Origin: Chitinophagaceae bacterium | GTDB lineage: Bacteria > Bacteroidota > Bacteroidia > Chitinophagales > Chitinophagaceae | Assembly (NCBI GenBank): GCA_017307755.1 | Contig: JAFKGQ010000014.1 | Span: 147,036 to 211,035 of the forward strand | Direction of reading: 5' to 3' | DNA: 64,000 bases | Shown here: in pieces, positions 34,264 to 42,809 of the stretch | Layout: every line of letters starts with the position of its first letter | Numbering within the stretch: position 1 is the stretch's first letter | Notes under the pieces: generated by a model | Told to the model about the DNA's origin: nothing | Seen by the model: the letters and a program-made list of their open reading frames with translations, nothing else | The model's database searches: none | Made by a program: the position numbers and the translations under genes

Positions 34264-35679
34264 ATGAAGCGAATTCTGATCATTGATGACGATATGGATA
34301 TGTGTAACCTATTAGGCCGTTTTTTAGGAAAAAAAGGATTTGAGACTGAGGCAGGACATAGTGGTAACAAGGGCATTGCAAAATTCAAGGAATCAAAATT
34401 TGACGTTGTACTGTGCGATTTCAGGCTGGGGGATAAGGAAGGACGGGAAGTATTGAAAGAGATCAAACAGATAGATCCTTATGCCATTGTCATTATAATT
34501 ACAGGTTATTCCGATATCAAGACGGCCGTGGATGTAATAAAGGCCGGAGCGTTCGATTATATCACCAAACCGCTGATCCCCGAAGAAGTGCTGAATGTCA
34601 TCAGCAGGGCCTTGGAACAGCAGTCCTCCGGCGGCGCCGCCGAATCCCCCAGACCGGCGACAGCCGCCCAAACCCCGGCCAAAAGGAGATCCGTGGCCGA
34701 GGATGAGTACCTCGTGGGACAATCTCCCATCACAAAAGAACTTTACCGCCAGATCGAGCTGGTAGCCCCCACAAATTATAGTATCATCCTATATGGAGAA
34801 AGCGGTACAGGCAAGGAGGTCATCGCCCGTACCATCCACCAATACAGCGCCCGTAAGGATAAACCCTTTATTGCCATGGATTGCGGCACTCTTTCTAAAG
34901 AGCTGGCTGGCAGTGAGTTGTTTGGGCATGTAAAAGGAGCCTTCACAGGGGCCCTGGCCGACAAGGAAGGACATTTCGAACTGGCCAATGGCGGCACCCT
35001 GTTCCTGGACGAGGTAGGGAACCTCTCCGTTGAGATCCAGGCCGCCCTCCTCCGGATCATCCAGGAAAGAAAGTTCAAACGGGTAGGCGGCGTAAAAGAA
35101 ATGGACGTCGATGTACGGATCATCGTAGCCTCCAATGAGAACCTCCAGGACTCATACAGAAAAGGAAGGTTCAGAGAAGACCTGTTCCATCGTTTTAACG
35201 AATTTTCCATCATATTGCCGGCTTTCCGCCACCGCAGGGAAGATATACCCCTGTTCGCAGAATTCTTTTTGGCAAAGGCGAATAAAGAGCTCAATAAAGA
35301 GGTGGAAGGTTTCGAACCAGAAGTGATGCAGATATTCCTTAACTATTCCTGGCCAGGCAACCTGCGTGAATTCCGCAATGTCATCCGTCGCGCCGCCCTG
35401 CTGACAGCCGGAGGTCTTATCAATATACAGGTCCTGCCCCCTGAGATCGTGGAAAGCAATGCTTTTATATCCACCACTGGCGAATCTTATGCCCCCGCCG
35501 TTCAGCATCACCCCGTGGCACATAAAGAGACGGACCTTAAAAATGCAGCCGCACAGGCGGAGTATGACACGATCATGAATGTGCTCAAACAGGTGAATTA
35601 CAATAAATCAAGGGCTGCGGAAATACTAAAGATCGATCGTAAGACGCTTTATAACAAGATCAAAAGCTATCAGCCCTAG
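34264..35679 (+). CDS. sigma-54-dependent response regulator (NtrC family)
   Basis: A 471-residue regulator. Receiver domain 1-115 with D8-D10, D52 and K102; AAA+ domain with Walker A GESGTGKE (178-185), GAFTGA (225-230, the sigma-54 contact loop) and Walker B LFLDEVG; a C-terminal Fis-type helix-turn-helix (NYNKSRAAEILKIDRKTLYN). The ATG at 34264 begins the receiver; the frame is open upstream without sense. The 297 bases before it contain a TTGCCA-N7-TGGCAA hairpin at 34017-34035 and no clear sigma-54 site. Probable partner is the CHASE3 kinase at 31.9 kb. Confidence 0.92.
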   Translation: MKRILIIDDDMDMCNLLGRFLGKKGFETEAGHSGNKGIAKFKESKFDVVLCDFRLGDKEGREVLKEIKQIDPYAIVIIITGYSDIKTAVDVIKAGAFDYITKPLIPEEVLNVISRALEQQSSGGAAESPRPATAAQTPAKRRSVAEDEYLVGQSPITKELYRQIELVAPTNYSIILYGESGTGKEVIARTIHQYSARKDKPFIAMDCGTLSKELAGSELFGHVKGAFTGALADKEGHFELANGGTLFLDEVGNLSVEIQAALLRIIQERKFKRVGGVKEMDVDVRIIVASNENLQDSYRKGRFREDLFHRFNEFSIILPAFRHRREDIPLFAEFFLAKANKELNKEVEGFEPEVMQIFLNYSWPGNLREFRNVIRRAALLTAGGLINIQVLPPEIVESNAFISTTGESYAPAVQHHPVAHKETDLKNAAAQAEYDTIMNVLKQVNYNKSRAAEILKIDRKTLYNKIKSYQP

Positions 35680-35711
35680 CACAACGGGTAATGATAACCC
35701 GCAGGCGGAGA

Positions 35712-36515
35712 TCAATACACCACCAGCTTCTCATGATTGACGGTATGTGCGCTGAAATAGCCCAGGGCTCCCCCCGTAATATTGGTGATCGGGTTGTCCG
35801 GCGAGGCTGTCTGGAAACCATTGTTTGCAGACACCTGTAGCAGGCTGAAAAAATAATTGTAGATATTCTTATCGATACAATACATCCTTAGCTGCAGCGT
35901 ATCCCCTTTCTGCAGATAGCTGCTGTCGTTGAATAATGGCTGCTCGATATACCTTCCGTCCGACAGCCTGTCCTCAAATACAAAGATATTAGGGACAAGT
36001 CTTCCATTGACATGTTCGATGAACTGGTAATAGTTCACTTTCCCGGGAGGGTCCTGAAAATTTACCACGGCATTCAATTCCTTCTTGCCATTGAAATTTG
36101 TATTCACGGCAAAAGAGACGGAATCCAGCGGCACAGTTGCAGGCATGGTCGAGCTGGCCGTATATTGTTGCCCTTCCGCCCGCACCGCCAGTTGATAAGT
36201 ATGAGTAGGGATCCCCGAAAAATCATTGGAAGTATAGACGCCCGGCGCCGACTCGCCAAAATTATACATATGCCCATTCGTGCTGTCCCTGACCGTCACA
36301 ACAGCCCCCCGGACAGGAGGAAAGGAATTGGAGTCTGAAAAACTTACCGTCTTTGTGATCTTCACCTGGTAAGGACCGGACTGGTTAGATATCTCTCCTT
36401 CGATAACGACCCTTGGAGGAGCATCATTCAGATGTACCTGTATGGCCTTTTTACAGGCCCAACCACCGCCTAGTGACAGCAAACTCAGTAAGACGATATT
36501 TCTGTTGATAGTCAT
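35712..36515 (-). CDS. DUF4249 lipoprotein
   Basis: A 267-residue predicted lipoprotein. The N-terminal signal ends in LGGGWAC, a plausible lipobox. The DUF4249 pattern is visible in PPRVVIEGEISNQSGPYQVK, ITKTVSFSD, VRGAVVTVRDSTNG and the late GALGYFSA. Members usually sit next to a TonB-dependent receptor; here none is adjacent, and the gene instead overlaps the HAD phosphatase gene by 4 bases (ATGA), which is unusual. Likely at the outer membrane, function unknown. Confidence 0.85.
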   Translation of the reverse strand: MTINRNIVLLSLLSLGGGWACKKAIQVHLNDAPPRVVIEGEISNQSGPYQVKITKTVSFSDSNSFPPVRGAVVTVRDSTNGHMYNFGESAPGVYTSNDFSGIPTHTYQLAVRAEGQQYTASSTMPATVPLDSVSFAVNTNFNGKKELNAVVNFQDPPGKVNYYQFIEHVNGRLVPNIFVFEDRLSDGRYIEQPLFNDSSYLQKGDTLQLRMYCIDKNIYNYFFSLLQVSANNGFQTASPDNPITNITGGALGYFSAHTVNHEKLVVY

Positions 36516-37267
36516 GAGAACAATTCCCTCAGCGACACATCCGTATAGTCATCGACAAACCGGACGATATTGGGATAATCTCTGAACTCGTCTTTATCAT
36601 GCATGGTCGTCAACACTACACACCGCATCCCCGCATTAAGCGCCGCCTCAACACCCTTCGGGGCATCTTCAAAAACAAGACAGCCCGGCGCAGCCACTTC
36701 CAGCAGATCAGCAGCTTTCAGAAAGGTCTCAGGGTGCGGCTTGCTCACCGTCACATCATCCGCACTGACAATAGCCTGAAAATGATGACGGATCGAAAGA
36801 TTATCCAGTATAAAGTCGATGTTAAAAGGAATGGCTGCCGAGCCGATGGCCATTTTTATATGACGCTCGCCCGCCTTTTGCAAAAGATCCGGCAATCCGG
36901 CGATCAGCTGCAAATGAGGCCTGAAAGCCTCCTGATACCTTGTTTCCTTTTCTTTCGATATCTCAAACACCTCCTCCTGGGTAAAATGCCCTTTGCCAAA
37001 TATCCTGTCCAGGAGCTCCTCATTCTTTCCGTACATATGGCTCCTTACCTCTTCCCGGCTGAGCCCTGCGTTCAGATCTGCGTTGAGAATGTTGTACCAG
37101 GCCGTTAGATGGTACTCCATGTCATTGATCATCGTTCCATTAAGGTCGAATATAAGTGCTCGCGATTGTTCTTCCGGAAATTTAGTACAATCGCTCGCAT
37201 TCTCTAATGTCTGTCCTTCGGACAACGAACCTCCGGTCCGTTCTAAAAGTCCATCTGGTTGTTTCAT
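36512..37267 (-). CDS. HAD-superfamily phosphatase (beta-phosphoglucomutase-like)
   Basis: A 251-residue HAD hydrolase, subfamily IA with an alpha-helical cap. Motif I is FDLNGTM near residues 40-46, in which the usual second Asp (DxD) is replaced by Asn; motif II and III (AIGSAAIP, KPHPETFLKAA) and motif IV (CLVFEDAPKG) are present. The DxN change could lower or alter phosphatase/mutase activity. The start at 37267 gives about 36 residues before the fold, ten of them from the double-hairpin repeat (copy C). It overlaps the DUF4249 gene. Confidence 0.8.
   Translation of the reverse strand: MKQPDGLLERTGGSLSEGQTLENASDCTKFPEEQSRALIFDLNGTMINDMEYHLTAWYNILNADLNAGLSREEVRSHMYGKNEELLDRIFGKGHFTQEEVFEISKEKETRYQEAFRPHLQLIAGLPDLLQKAGERHIKMAIGSAAIPFNIDFILDNLSIRHHFQAIVSADDVTVSKPHPETFLKAADLLEVAAPGCLVFEDAPKGVEAALNAGMRCVVLTTMHDKDEFRDYPNIVRFVDDYTDVSLRELFS
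37213..37240 (+). repeat. 28-base double-hairpin repeat, copy C
   Basis: GTCC-TTC-GGAC, spacer AA, then CGAACC-TCC-GGTCCG (one mismatch). Same layout as copies A and B. It lies in the N-terminal coding region of the HAD gene (residues 10-19), in a different reading frame from copy A in the DUF2264 gene. Confidence 0.6.
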
Positions 37268-37309
37268 TCCGTAAAGATACAAACCCCGGCAATTCCGTAT
37301 TTTGCGTCC

Positions 37310-38290
37310 ATGAAAAATTATAGGTGGGGTATCATCGGCCCCGGAAAGATCGCCAACAAATTTGCCGTTGCGCTCACCCTGGCCGGGGGCGCACAATTGG
37401 ACGCCATCGCTTCCAGGGACGGCAGCCGTGCCCATGAATTTGCTGAAAAATTCAATATCCCCAGGTACTACGACAACTATGAAGCGCTGGTAAAAGACCC
37501 GGATATCGACGCCATCTATGTCTCCACTCCGCACGCCTTTCACTGCGATCAGACAATCCTCGCCCTCACCCACGGCAAACCCGTACTTTGTGAAAAACCG
37601 ATGGCCCTCACCCAAAGGGAAGTGGGTAAAATGGTACAGGCGGCCCGCGACAATAACGTTTTTCTCATGGAAGCCATGTGGACCCGGTTTCTGCCACATA
37701 CGGAGAGAATCCTTGAACTCGTAAGATCAGGCCGGCTTGGCGCGATAAAGTACATACGGGCCGACTTTGGTTTTGCCGGCCCCTATCATCCCGATAACCG
37801 CCTGTTCAACCTGGCGCTGGGCGGCGGCGCCCTGCTGGACATCGGCATCTATCCCTTGTTCCTTTGCCTGCTGCTCCTGGGCGAACCGCAAAATATCCTG
37901 GCCTCGGGAAAACTGGCTGTAACAGGCGCCGACGAAAGCAGCCACGCTTTGCTGCAATACCAGGATGGCGCCACCGCCGTCATCAGCTCTACCTTCGCTG
38001 CCCAAACGGCCATCACGGCGGAAATTGCAGGTACGGACGGACTGATCCAGATACCAACAGCCTGGTATAAGAACGACCACTTCATCCTGCGGCGCCCGGG
38101 CGCCGAGCCGGAAGTCGTCCAAATGACGCCGATGGTCAATGGTTTCGAATACCAGATCCGTGAGTTGATGCAATGTGTCGACAAAGGCCTCATCGAAAGC
38201 CCGTCGATGTCCCATGACTTCAGCCTCCTGCTGAGCAGGACAATGGATAATATCCGGCGGCAGATAGGCGTACGCTATCCCGGAGAATAA
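37310..38290 (+). CDS. Gfo/Idh/MocA-family oxidoreductase
   Basis: A 326-residue NAD(P)-dependent dehydrogenase of the glucose-fructose oxidoreductase type. Rossmann motif WGIIGPGKIANKFA at the N-terminus, then YVSTPHAFHCDQTILAL and the cofactor motif VLCEKPMALT; catalytic region GALLDIGIYPLF. These act on sugars, inositols or dihydrodiols. The ATG at 37310 is preceded by TATTTTGCGTCC, a -7-like box only five bases away. It stands divergent from the HAD gene (42 bases) and convergent with the GntR gene. Confidence 0.85.
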   Translation: MKNYRWGIIGPGKIANKFAVALTLAGGAQLDAIASRDGSRAHEFAEKFNIPRYYDNYEALVKDPDIDAIYVSTPHAFHCDQTILALTHGKPVLCEKPMALTQREVGKMVQAARDNNVFLMEAMWTRFLPHTERILELVRSGRLGAIKYIRADFGFAGPYHPDNRLFNLALGGGALLDIGIYPLFLCLLLLGEPQNILASGKLAVTGADESSHALLQYQDGATAVISSTFAAQTAITAEIAGTDGLIQIPTAWYKNDHFILRRPGAEPEVVQMTPMVNGFEYQIRELMQCVDKGLIESPSMSHDFSLLLSRTMDNIRRQIGVRYPGE

Positions 38291-38296
38291 GTAGCC

Positions 38297-39028
38297 CTAC
38301 GTCTTCTTGATATCGATGGAGTAAGTGAACTTATCAGCCCTGTAATACCCTATATTGTATTCGATAGGCCGGTTGCCGGGATCGTAGACAAAACGCTCCC
38401 GTACGAGTATGGGATCATGGGACGAAATACCCAGTTTCTTACCCATGCTTCCGGCCAGCGCGGCACTGATATTCTCATTACTGCGGACTACCAGTACACC
38501 AAACTTCTCCTCCAGCATCGTGTACAAAGGCTTGGAGAAATTGTCTTCCGGCATCACGCCAATGCGGGGATGAAAATAACTTTCAAAATAAACGATGGGG
38601 TCGCCTCCGCTGCCTTTGAGCTTGGCCAGCTTTAATACAGGCTTGTCTTCCCGGATATTAAAGAACCGGAGTATTTTTTCGTCAGCTTTCGCCCATTCGG
38701 CTTTTATGGAAATATTCTCTACCTGAATGCCTCTTTCCCGCATCTCCTGTGTAAAGCTATACCAATGATCCAGACCGGTGGATAAAGGCTTCTTTTCGGC
38801 GACCTTGGTCCCTACTCCTTTCTTACGCTGCAACAAACCCTCATATTCCAGCTTATTCGTAGCCTGCCGTATCGTATTTCGTGAAACCCCCAGCCGGTTA
38901 GCCAGTTCGACTTCTTTTGGCAAAAAAGCGCCATTCCGGAATTCCGGGGAAGCAATAAGCTTACGCATCAGCTCTTCCACCTGGATATGCAGCGGAACTT
39001 TTTTTTGGTGGTCAATATGCAGCTTCAT
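38297..39028 (-). CDS. GntR-family regulator, HutC subfamily with UTRA domain
   Basis: A 243-residue repressor-type protein. Winged helix at residues 10-75 (LPKEVELANRLGVSRNTIRQ), UTRA ligand domain from about 95 to 240 (DKPVLKLAKLKG, PIVYFESYFHPRIG, ERFVYDPGNRPIEYNIGYYR). Effectors of HutC regulators are often sugar phosphates. It is the last gene at the end of the rhamnose operon region and carries its own perfect 20-base palindrome three bases upstream of its ATG, which suggests autoregulation. Confidence 0.88.
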   Translation of the reverse strand: MKLHIDHQKKVPLHIQVEELMRKLIASPEFRNGAFLPKEVELANRLGVSRNTIRQATNKLEYEGLLQRKKGVGTKVAEKKPLSTGLDHWYSFTQEMRERGIQVENISIKAEWAKADEKILRFFNIREDKPVLKLAKLKGSGGDPIVYFESYFHPRIGVMPEDNFSKPLYTMLEEKFGVLVVRSNENISAALAGSMGKKLGISSHDPILVRERFVYDPGNRPIEYNIGYYRADKFTYSIDIKKT

Positions 39029-39030
39029 TC

Positions 39031-39050
39031 GTATGTTTGTTCAAACATAC
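39031..39050. promoter_or_regulatory. perfect 20-base palindrome, likely GntR operator
   Basis: GTATGTTTGTTCAAACATAC, 9-base arms around TT (the whole 20-mer is self-complementary). It fills the 26-base gap between two regulator genes, three bases upstream of the ATG of the HutC-type gene. Half-sites beginning GT and ending AC fit GntR operators. Confidence 0.65.
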
Positions 39051-39054
39051 TAAT

Positions 39055-40089
39055 TTATAATGAATTCCTCAACGTCAGGTAAAAAGGCACCTCTTCCCGA
39101 CGACAGCTGCCCTCCAGCACCAGCCTTGCCGCCATCGTCCCCATTTCCTGGAAATCAGTGGATATGGTGGTGATCCCATTGAGGATGATTTTCTTCAGGG
39201 GAGTCTCATTATAGGAGATAAGTCCTACCTCCCGGCCTAATTCCAGCTTCAGGGAAATGATCCGTTCGACCAGTACCACCAGGTCCTCCTCCATCAGATT
39301 GATATAAACCTCCCCTTCCCTGATCGGCTCTTCGGCGATATTATCCACCACCTTGAAGGTAAACGCATACTCCTGGCAAAATCTTCTGCAGCCGTCCAGT
39401 ATCTCTACAGGATGATAAGTATAGGTAGGAAAAATGACCTTTATCGTATGGTATTTGCTGAGATGTTCCCGTGCCTTATCCAGCGCCCCATAGATATCCG
39501 CTCCAAAATTCTCATAAACTGCGCAATAGGGCTCCTCTATGCCCGGAATGATCTTATCCAGGAGGATCAGCTTATTCCTGGGGATGGTATTGATGATCTC
39601 CGGAGCCCGCTCCTCTCCTTCCCGGAAATGCGGAATGATGACATAATGGGAATAGTCCTCATCTTTTTTGGCCACCAGCAGCTTTTTAAAAAGGCCAAAA
39701 TCATTGTTGTAGATATAAAAATCCACGGCCGCATATTCCCCCAGGGCAGCCATGAATGCATCGTAGATGATCTTCTTGTGGGCGCTAAGCTTATTGAAAA
39801 GAAGAAATATTTTCAATGTCTGCCTGACGTCCGCATTTTGTATAAAATAACCTTTCCCGGGCACAGACCCCAGGACACCCATTTTTTTTAGATACTTGTA
39901 CCCTTTTTCGGCAGTATCCCTGGAGATCTCCAGCTCAAAACTCAACTCGTTGATAGAGGGCATCAGATCATTCTTCCGGATCTTCCCCATCTCTATTGCC
40001 TTGAGGACCGAATTGGTCAGCTGAAGGTACTTAGGAGTCGCCGAGAACTCATCCACACGGATCCATTCGAATATGTTGGTATGCTTCAT
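39055..40089 (-). CDS. GntR-family regulator with LacI-type sugar-binding domain
   Basis: A 344-residue regulator combining an N-terminal GntR winged helix (MPSINELSFELEISRDTAEK at about 43-62) with a periplasmic-binding-protein-like effector domain (about 90-340; LLDKIIPGIEEPYCAVYENF, VGLISYNETPLKKIIL, ISTDFQEMGTMAARLVLEG), as in Bacteroidota sugar-operon regulators. It is encoded 17 bases after lutC at the end of the rhamnose operon, so it is probably the rhamnose-responsive controller. Confidence 0.85.
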   Translation of the reverse strand: MKHTNIFEWIRVDEFSATPKYLQLTNSVLKAIEMGKIRKNDLMPSINELSFELEISRDTAEKGYKYLKKMGVLGSVPGKGYFIQNADVRQTLKIFLLFNKLSAHKKIIYDAFMAALGEYAAVDFYIYNNDFGLFKKLLVAKKDEDYSHYVIIPHFREGEERAPEIINTIPRNKLILLDKIIPGIEEPYCAVYENFGADIYGALDKAREHLSKYHTIKVIFPTYTYHPVEILDGCRRFCQEYAFTFKVVDNIAEEPIREGEVYINLMEEDLVVLVERIISLKLELGREVGLISYNETPLKKIILNGITTISTDFQEMGTMAARLVLEGSCRREEVPFYLTLRNSL

Positions 40090-40106
40090 GATCGCACCAA
40101 ATATAA

Positions 40107-40712
40107 CTAATAAAACCCCGCATCCGACATCCCCTCATCGATGAGGAATACCGTCATGCTACGGGGGCCATGCGCTCCCAGAACAAGGGATTGTTCAATA
40201 TCCGCCGTTTTGGAAGGCCCTGCTATAAAAGTGCCAAACCCGTATTCGGCGTCGGCAATACGCTGATATGCTTCGTACATGGTAGGAACAATATCCTTTT
40301 TATGGATCACCAGCGCCAGGTTTTGCGCAATAAAAGGCAATGCACGCTCCATCATCCGGTCCTCCGTGATCCAGCAGGCGCCATTCTCCGCAACGCCAAA
40401 ATGCCCTTCCAATACCGCCAGCTCCACATTTTCAAGGCTATGTGGATCATCGATCGATTCCATCATAAAACCCAAACCCGCACATCCTGAAACAACACGT
40501 TTATCCGCCGTATACGCCTCTTTCAATATCATACCGATACGCTCCCAACCCGATACGATATATGCCCGGCCGCCAATAGCTTCCAATACTTCCACAAATT
40601 GCTTTGCCGGGTCCGCCGGCCTCCCCTCTGTCGGAGGTTCCAGCGGAGGCAACTCCCGCTGCTCAGGCTGGCTGGCCTTGACAGCCGTCAATATTTTATC
40701 CTTGCTGCTCAT
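40107..40712 (-). CDS. lutC: lactate utilisation protein C (LUD domain)
   Basis: A 201-residue LutC/YkgG-type protein, one of three subunits of the L-lactate dehydrogenase complex LutABC. Seen are GCAGLGF, the ENVELAVLEGHFGVAENGACW pattern split over the LUD core, and GPSKTADIEQSLVLGAHGPR. The ATG at 40712 lies one base after the lutB stop and was chosen over an upstream in-frame ATG inside lutB. Order lutA-lutB-lutC as in Bacillus. Role here: oxidise L-lactate formed from rhamnose-derived lactaldehyde. Confidence 0.88.
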   Translation of the reverse strand: MSSKDKILTAVKASQPEQRELPPLEPPTEGRPADPAKQFVEVLEAIGGRAYIVSGWERIGMILKEAYTADKRVVSGCAGLGFMMESIDDPHSLENVELAVLEGHFGVAENGACWITEDRMMERALPFIAQNLALVIHKKDIVPTMYEAYQRIADAEYGFGTFIAGPSKTADIEQSLVLGAHGPRSMTVFLIDEGMSDAGFY

Positions 40713-40713
40713 A

Positions 40714-42081
40714 TCATTTCCTGTTTCGTTTATACCATTGACCAAAAGACTCCCTGGGAGCCTCGGGCATCTCCCGTCCCTTCCACCAGGGGTTCAACCC
40801 ATTGTTCACCGTAAAAGGTGTGTTGAGCATAAACCACCGGCCTGCCTTTCCCGCCGTATGATAAACAGAAGGATGGGAAAGCACCCAGGTCATCGTCTTC
40901 ATCATCAGTTTTTTCGCGACAGGAGCATATCCCTCCTGTACGATGACCTGTCGCCATTTATACAACTGATCATGGATATCGATCTTCACCGGACAGACAT
41001 TCGAGCAGGACCCGCACAGGGTACTGGCAAACGGTAGATCGGCATATTTCTTCATATCCAGGTTCGGCGAAAGTATCGATCCGATAGGCCCTGCGACAGC
41101 CGTGTGATAACTATGCCCGCCGCTCCGCCGGTAAACAGGACAGGTATTAAAACAGGCCGCACACCGGATGCATTTCAGCGAATTCCTGAAATCCTTTTTA
41201 CCCAGTTGGGTGCTCCTGCCGTTATCCACCAGCACAATATGCATTTCCTGCCCGGGACGGGGCTTTTTAAAATGACTTGAATAGGTGGTCACCGGCTGTC
41301 CCGTGGCGCTCCTTGTTAGAAGACGCAGAAAGACGCCTAAATGTTTTCGTTCCGGGATCAGCTTTTCAATCCCCATACAGGCAATGTGGATGTCAGCCAG
41401 ATGGGCCCCCATATCAGCATTCCCTTCATTGGTGCATACCACGAACTCCCCTGTCTCCGCAACGGCAAAATTTACGCCGGTAAGGGCCGCCTTGCGCGTA
41501 AGGAATTTTTCCCTGAGATGCAGTCTGGCCGCATGCGTAAGAAATTGCGGATCGGCATTGCCGGCAGGTGTGCCAAGATGTTCGTGGAAGATCTCCCCGA
41601 TCTCCTCCTTTTTCTTATGTATACAAGGTAATACGATATGGCTGGGAGGCTCACCCGCCAGTTGAACGACCCGCTCTCCCAGATCGGTGTCGACCACATC
41701 GACGCCTTTCTCGGCTAAGAATTCATTCAAATGGCACTCTTCCGTAAGCATGGACTTGCTTTTTACCATCCTGTCCACCCCATGCTTCTTTAATAGCCCA
41801 TATACGATCTCATTGTGTTCATTCGCATCTGCCGCCCAATGTACGACAACGCCGTTCTGGACAGCCTGCGCTTCAAATTGCGTCAAATATTCACTGAGAT
41901 TGGACAGTACATTGTTCTTTATCTGCGAAGCCGTCTCCCGCAGCCACTCCCATTCAGGGACTTTATTTACTGCCTTATCTCTTTTTTCCCTGACAAACCA
42001 TAACGTCTGGTCATGCCAGTCTACCCTGGATTCGTCCTTGTTGAATGCATCGGCCAGTGCGGCATGGTCTTGTTTACTCAT
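40714..42081 (-). CDS. lutB: lactate utilisation iron-sulfur protein LutB
   Basis: A 455-residue LutB/YkgF-type protein. Its N-terminal LUD domain (about 60-290) holds ENEHNE-like VVHWAADANEHNE and GNADMGAHLADIHI; the C-terminal ferredoxin-like part has two [4Fe-4S] motifs, CIRCAACFNTCPVYR and CGSCSNVCPVKID, followed by the DUF3390-type tail. It carries electrons from L-lactate oxidation. Start overlaps lutA by 4 bases; tightly coupled operon. Confidence 0.93.
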   Translation of the reverse strand: MSKQDHAALADAFNKDESRVDWHDQTLWFVREKRDKAVNKVPEWEWLRETASQIKNNVLSNLSEYLTQFEAQAVQNGVVVHWAADANEHNEIVYGLLKKHGVDRMVKSKSMLTEECHLNEFLAEKGVDVVDTDLGERVVQLAGEPPSHIVLPCIHKKKEEIGEIFHEHLGTPAGNADPQFLTHAARLHLREKFLTRKAALTGVNFAVAETGEFVVCTNEGNADMGAHLADIHIACMGIEKLIPERKHLGVFLRLLTRSATGQPVTTYSSHFKKPRPGQEMHIVLVDNGRSTQLGKKDFRNSLKCIRCAACFNTCPVYRRSGGHSYHTAVAGPIGSILSPNLDMKKYADLPFASTLCGSCSNVCPVKIDIHDQLYKWRQVIVQEGYAPVAKKLMMKTMTWVLSHPSVYHTAGKAGRWFMLNTPFTVNNGLNPWWKGREMPEAPRESFGQWYKRNRK

Positions 42082-42797
42082 CCCTTGCTATCTAAGATTT
42101 CTGCAATATGCTTGACACGTATGGGGCTTTTCTGCCGGCGAAGAATGCCTTCCAGATGCATGAGACAACTCATATCCGCCCCCGTAATATACTCCGCTCC
42201 ATGATGGATATGGTCGGCTACCCTGTCCTTTCCCATCTTCACCGATACAGCTTCCTCCGCCACACAAAAAGTGCCGCCAAAACCACAGCATTCGTCCTTA
42301 CGGGTCAACTCTATCAGCTCGATACCCTTCACCATTTTCAGCAGCTTCTCCGGCTTGGAAAAAGGAGGCGCCACCAGTTCCGTCATCTGCGACATCTTCA
42401 ACCCCCGCTGTCCGTGACAACTCTGATGCAGACCTACTTTATGGGGAAAGCTGGCGTCCAGGCTTTCCACTTTCAACACATCCGTAAGGAACTCTACCAG
42501 TTCATATATCTTTTTCCGGATACCATCTCCCCCGTGTAAATGATCCTTTATATGCAGCGTACAACTGCCCGAAGGACAAACGATATACTCAAATTCGCTA
42601 AAATTCTTTATAAAAAGATCGTTGCACCCCTGGGTAAGATGTTCAAATCCGGAATTGGCCATGGGCTGGCCACAGCAGGTCTGATCAGCGGGATACTCTA
42701 CCTCGCATCCATACTTTTCCAGTAAATGAAGGGTGGCGATACCTACCTGCGGATACATCTGATCCACATAACAGGGAATAAATAATCCAACACGCAT
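42078..42797 (-). CDS. lutA: lactate utilisation protein LutA (CCG domains)
   Basis: A 239-residue cytoplasmic protein with two CCG cysteine-rich domains (CCGQPMANSGF near 41, CCGFGGTFCV near 165), the fold of heterodisulfide reductase subunit B and of YkgE/LutA. First of the lutABC genes, 12 bases downstream of the rhamnulokinase gene, so lactate oxidation is expressed with rhamnose breakdown. Confidence 0.92.
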   Translation of the reverse strand: MRVGLFIPCYVDQMYPQVGIATLHLLEKYGCEVEYPADQTCCGQPMANSGFEHLTQGCNDLFIKNFSEFEYIVCPSGSCTLHIKDHLHGGDGIRKKIYELVEFLTDVLKVESLDASFPHKVGLHQSCHGQRGLKMSQMTELVAPPFSKPEKLLKMVKGIELIELTRKDECCGFGGTFCVAEEAVSVKMGKDRVADHIHHGAEYITGADMSCLMHLEGILRRQKSPIRVKHIAEILDSKG

Positions 42798-42809
42798 ACG
42801 GCCTGTAAT

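Noticed and set aside
37268..37699. Long upstream extension of the HAD gene frame
   Set aside because: It runs antisense through the Gfo/Idh/MocA gene and has no domain; the start at 37267 lies just outside that gene.
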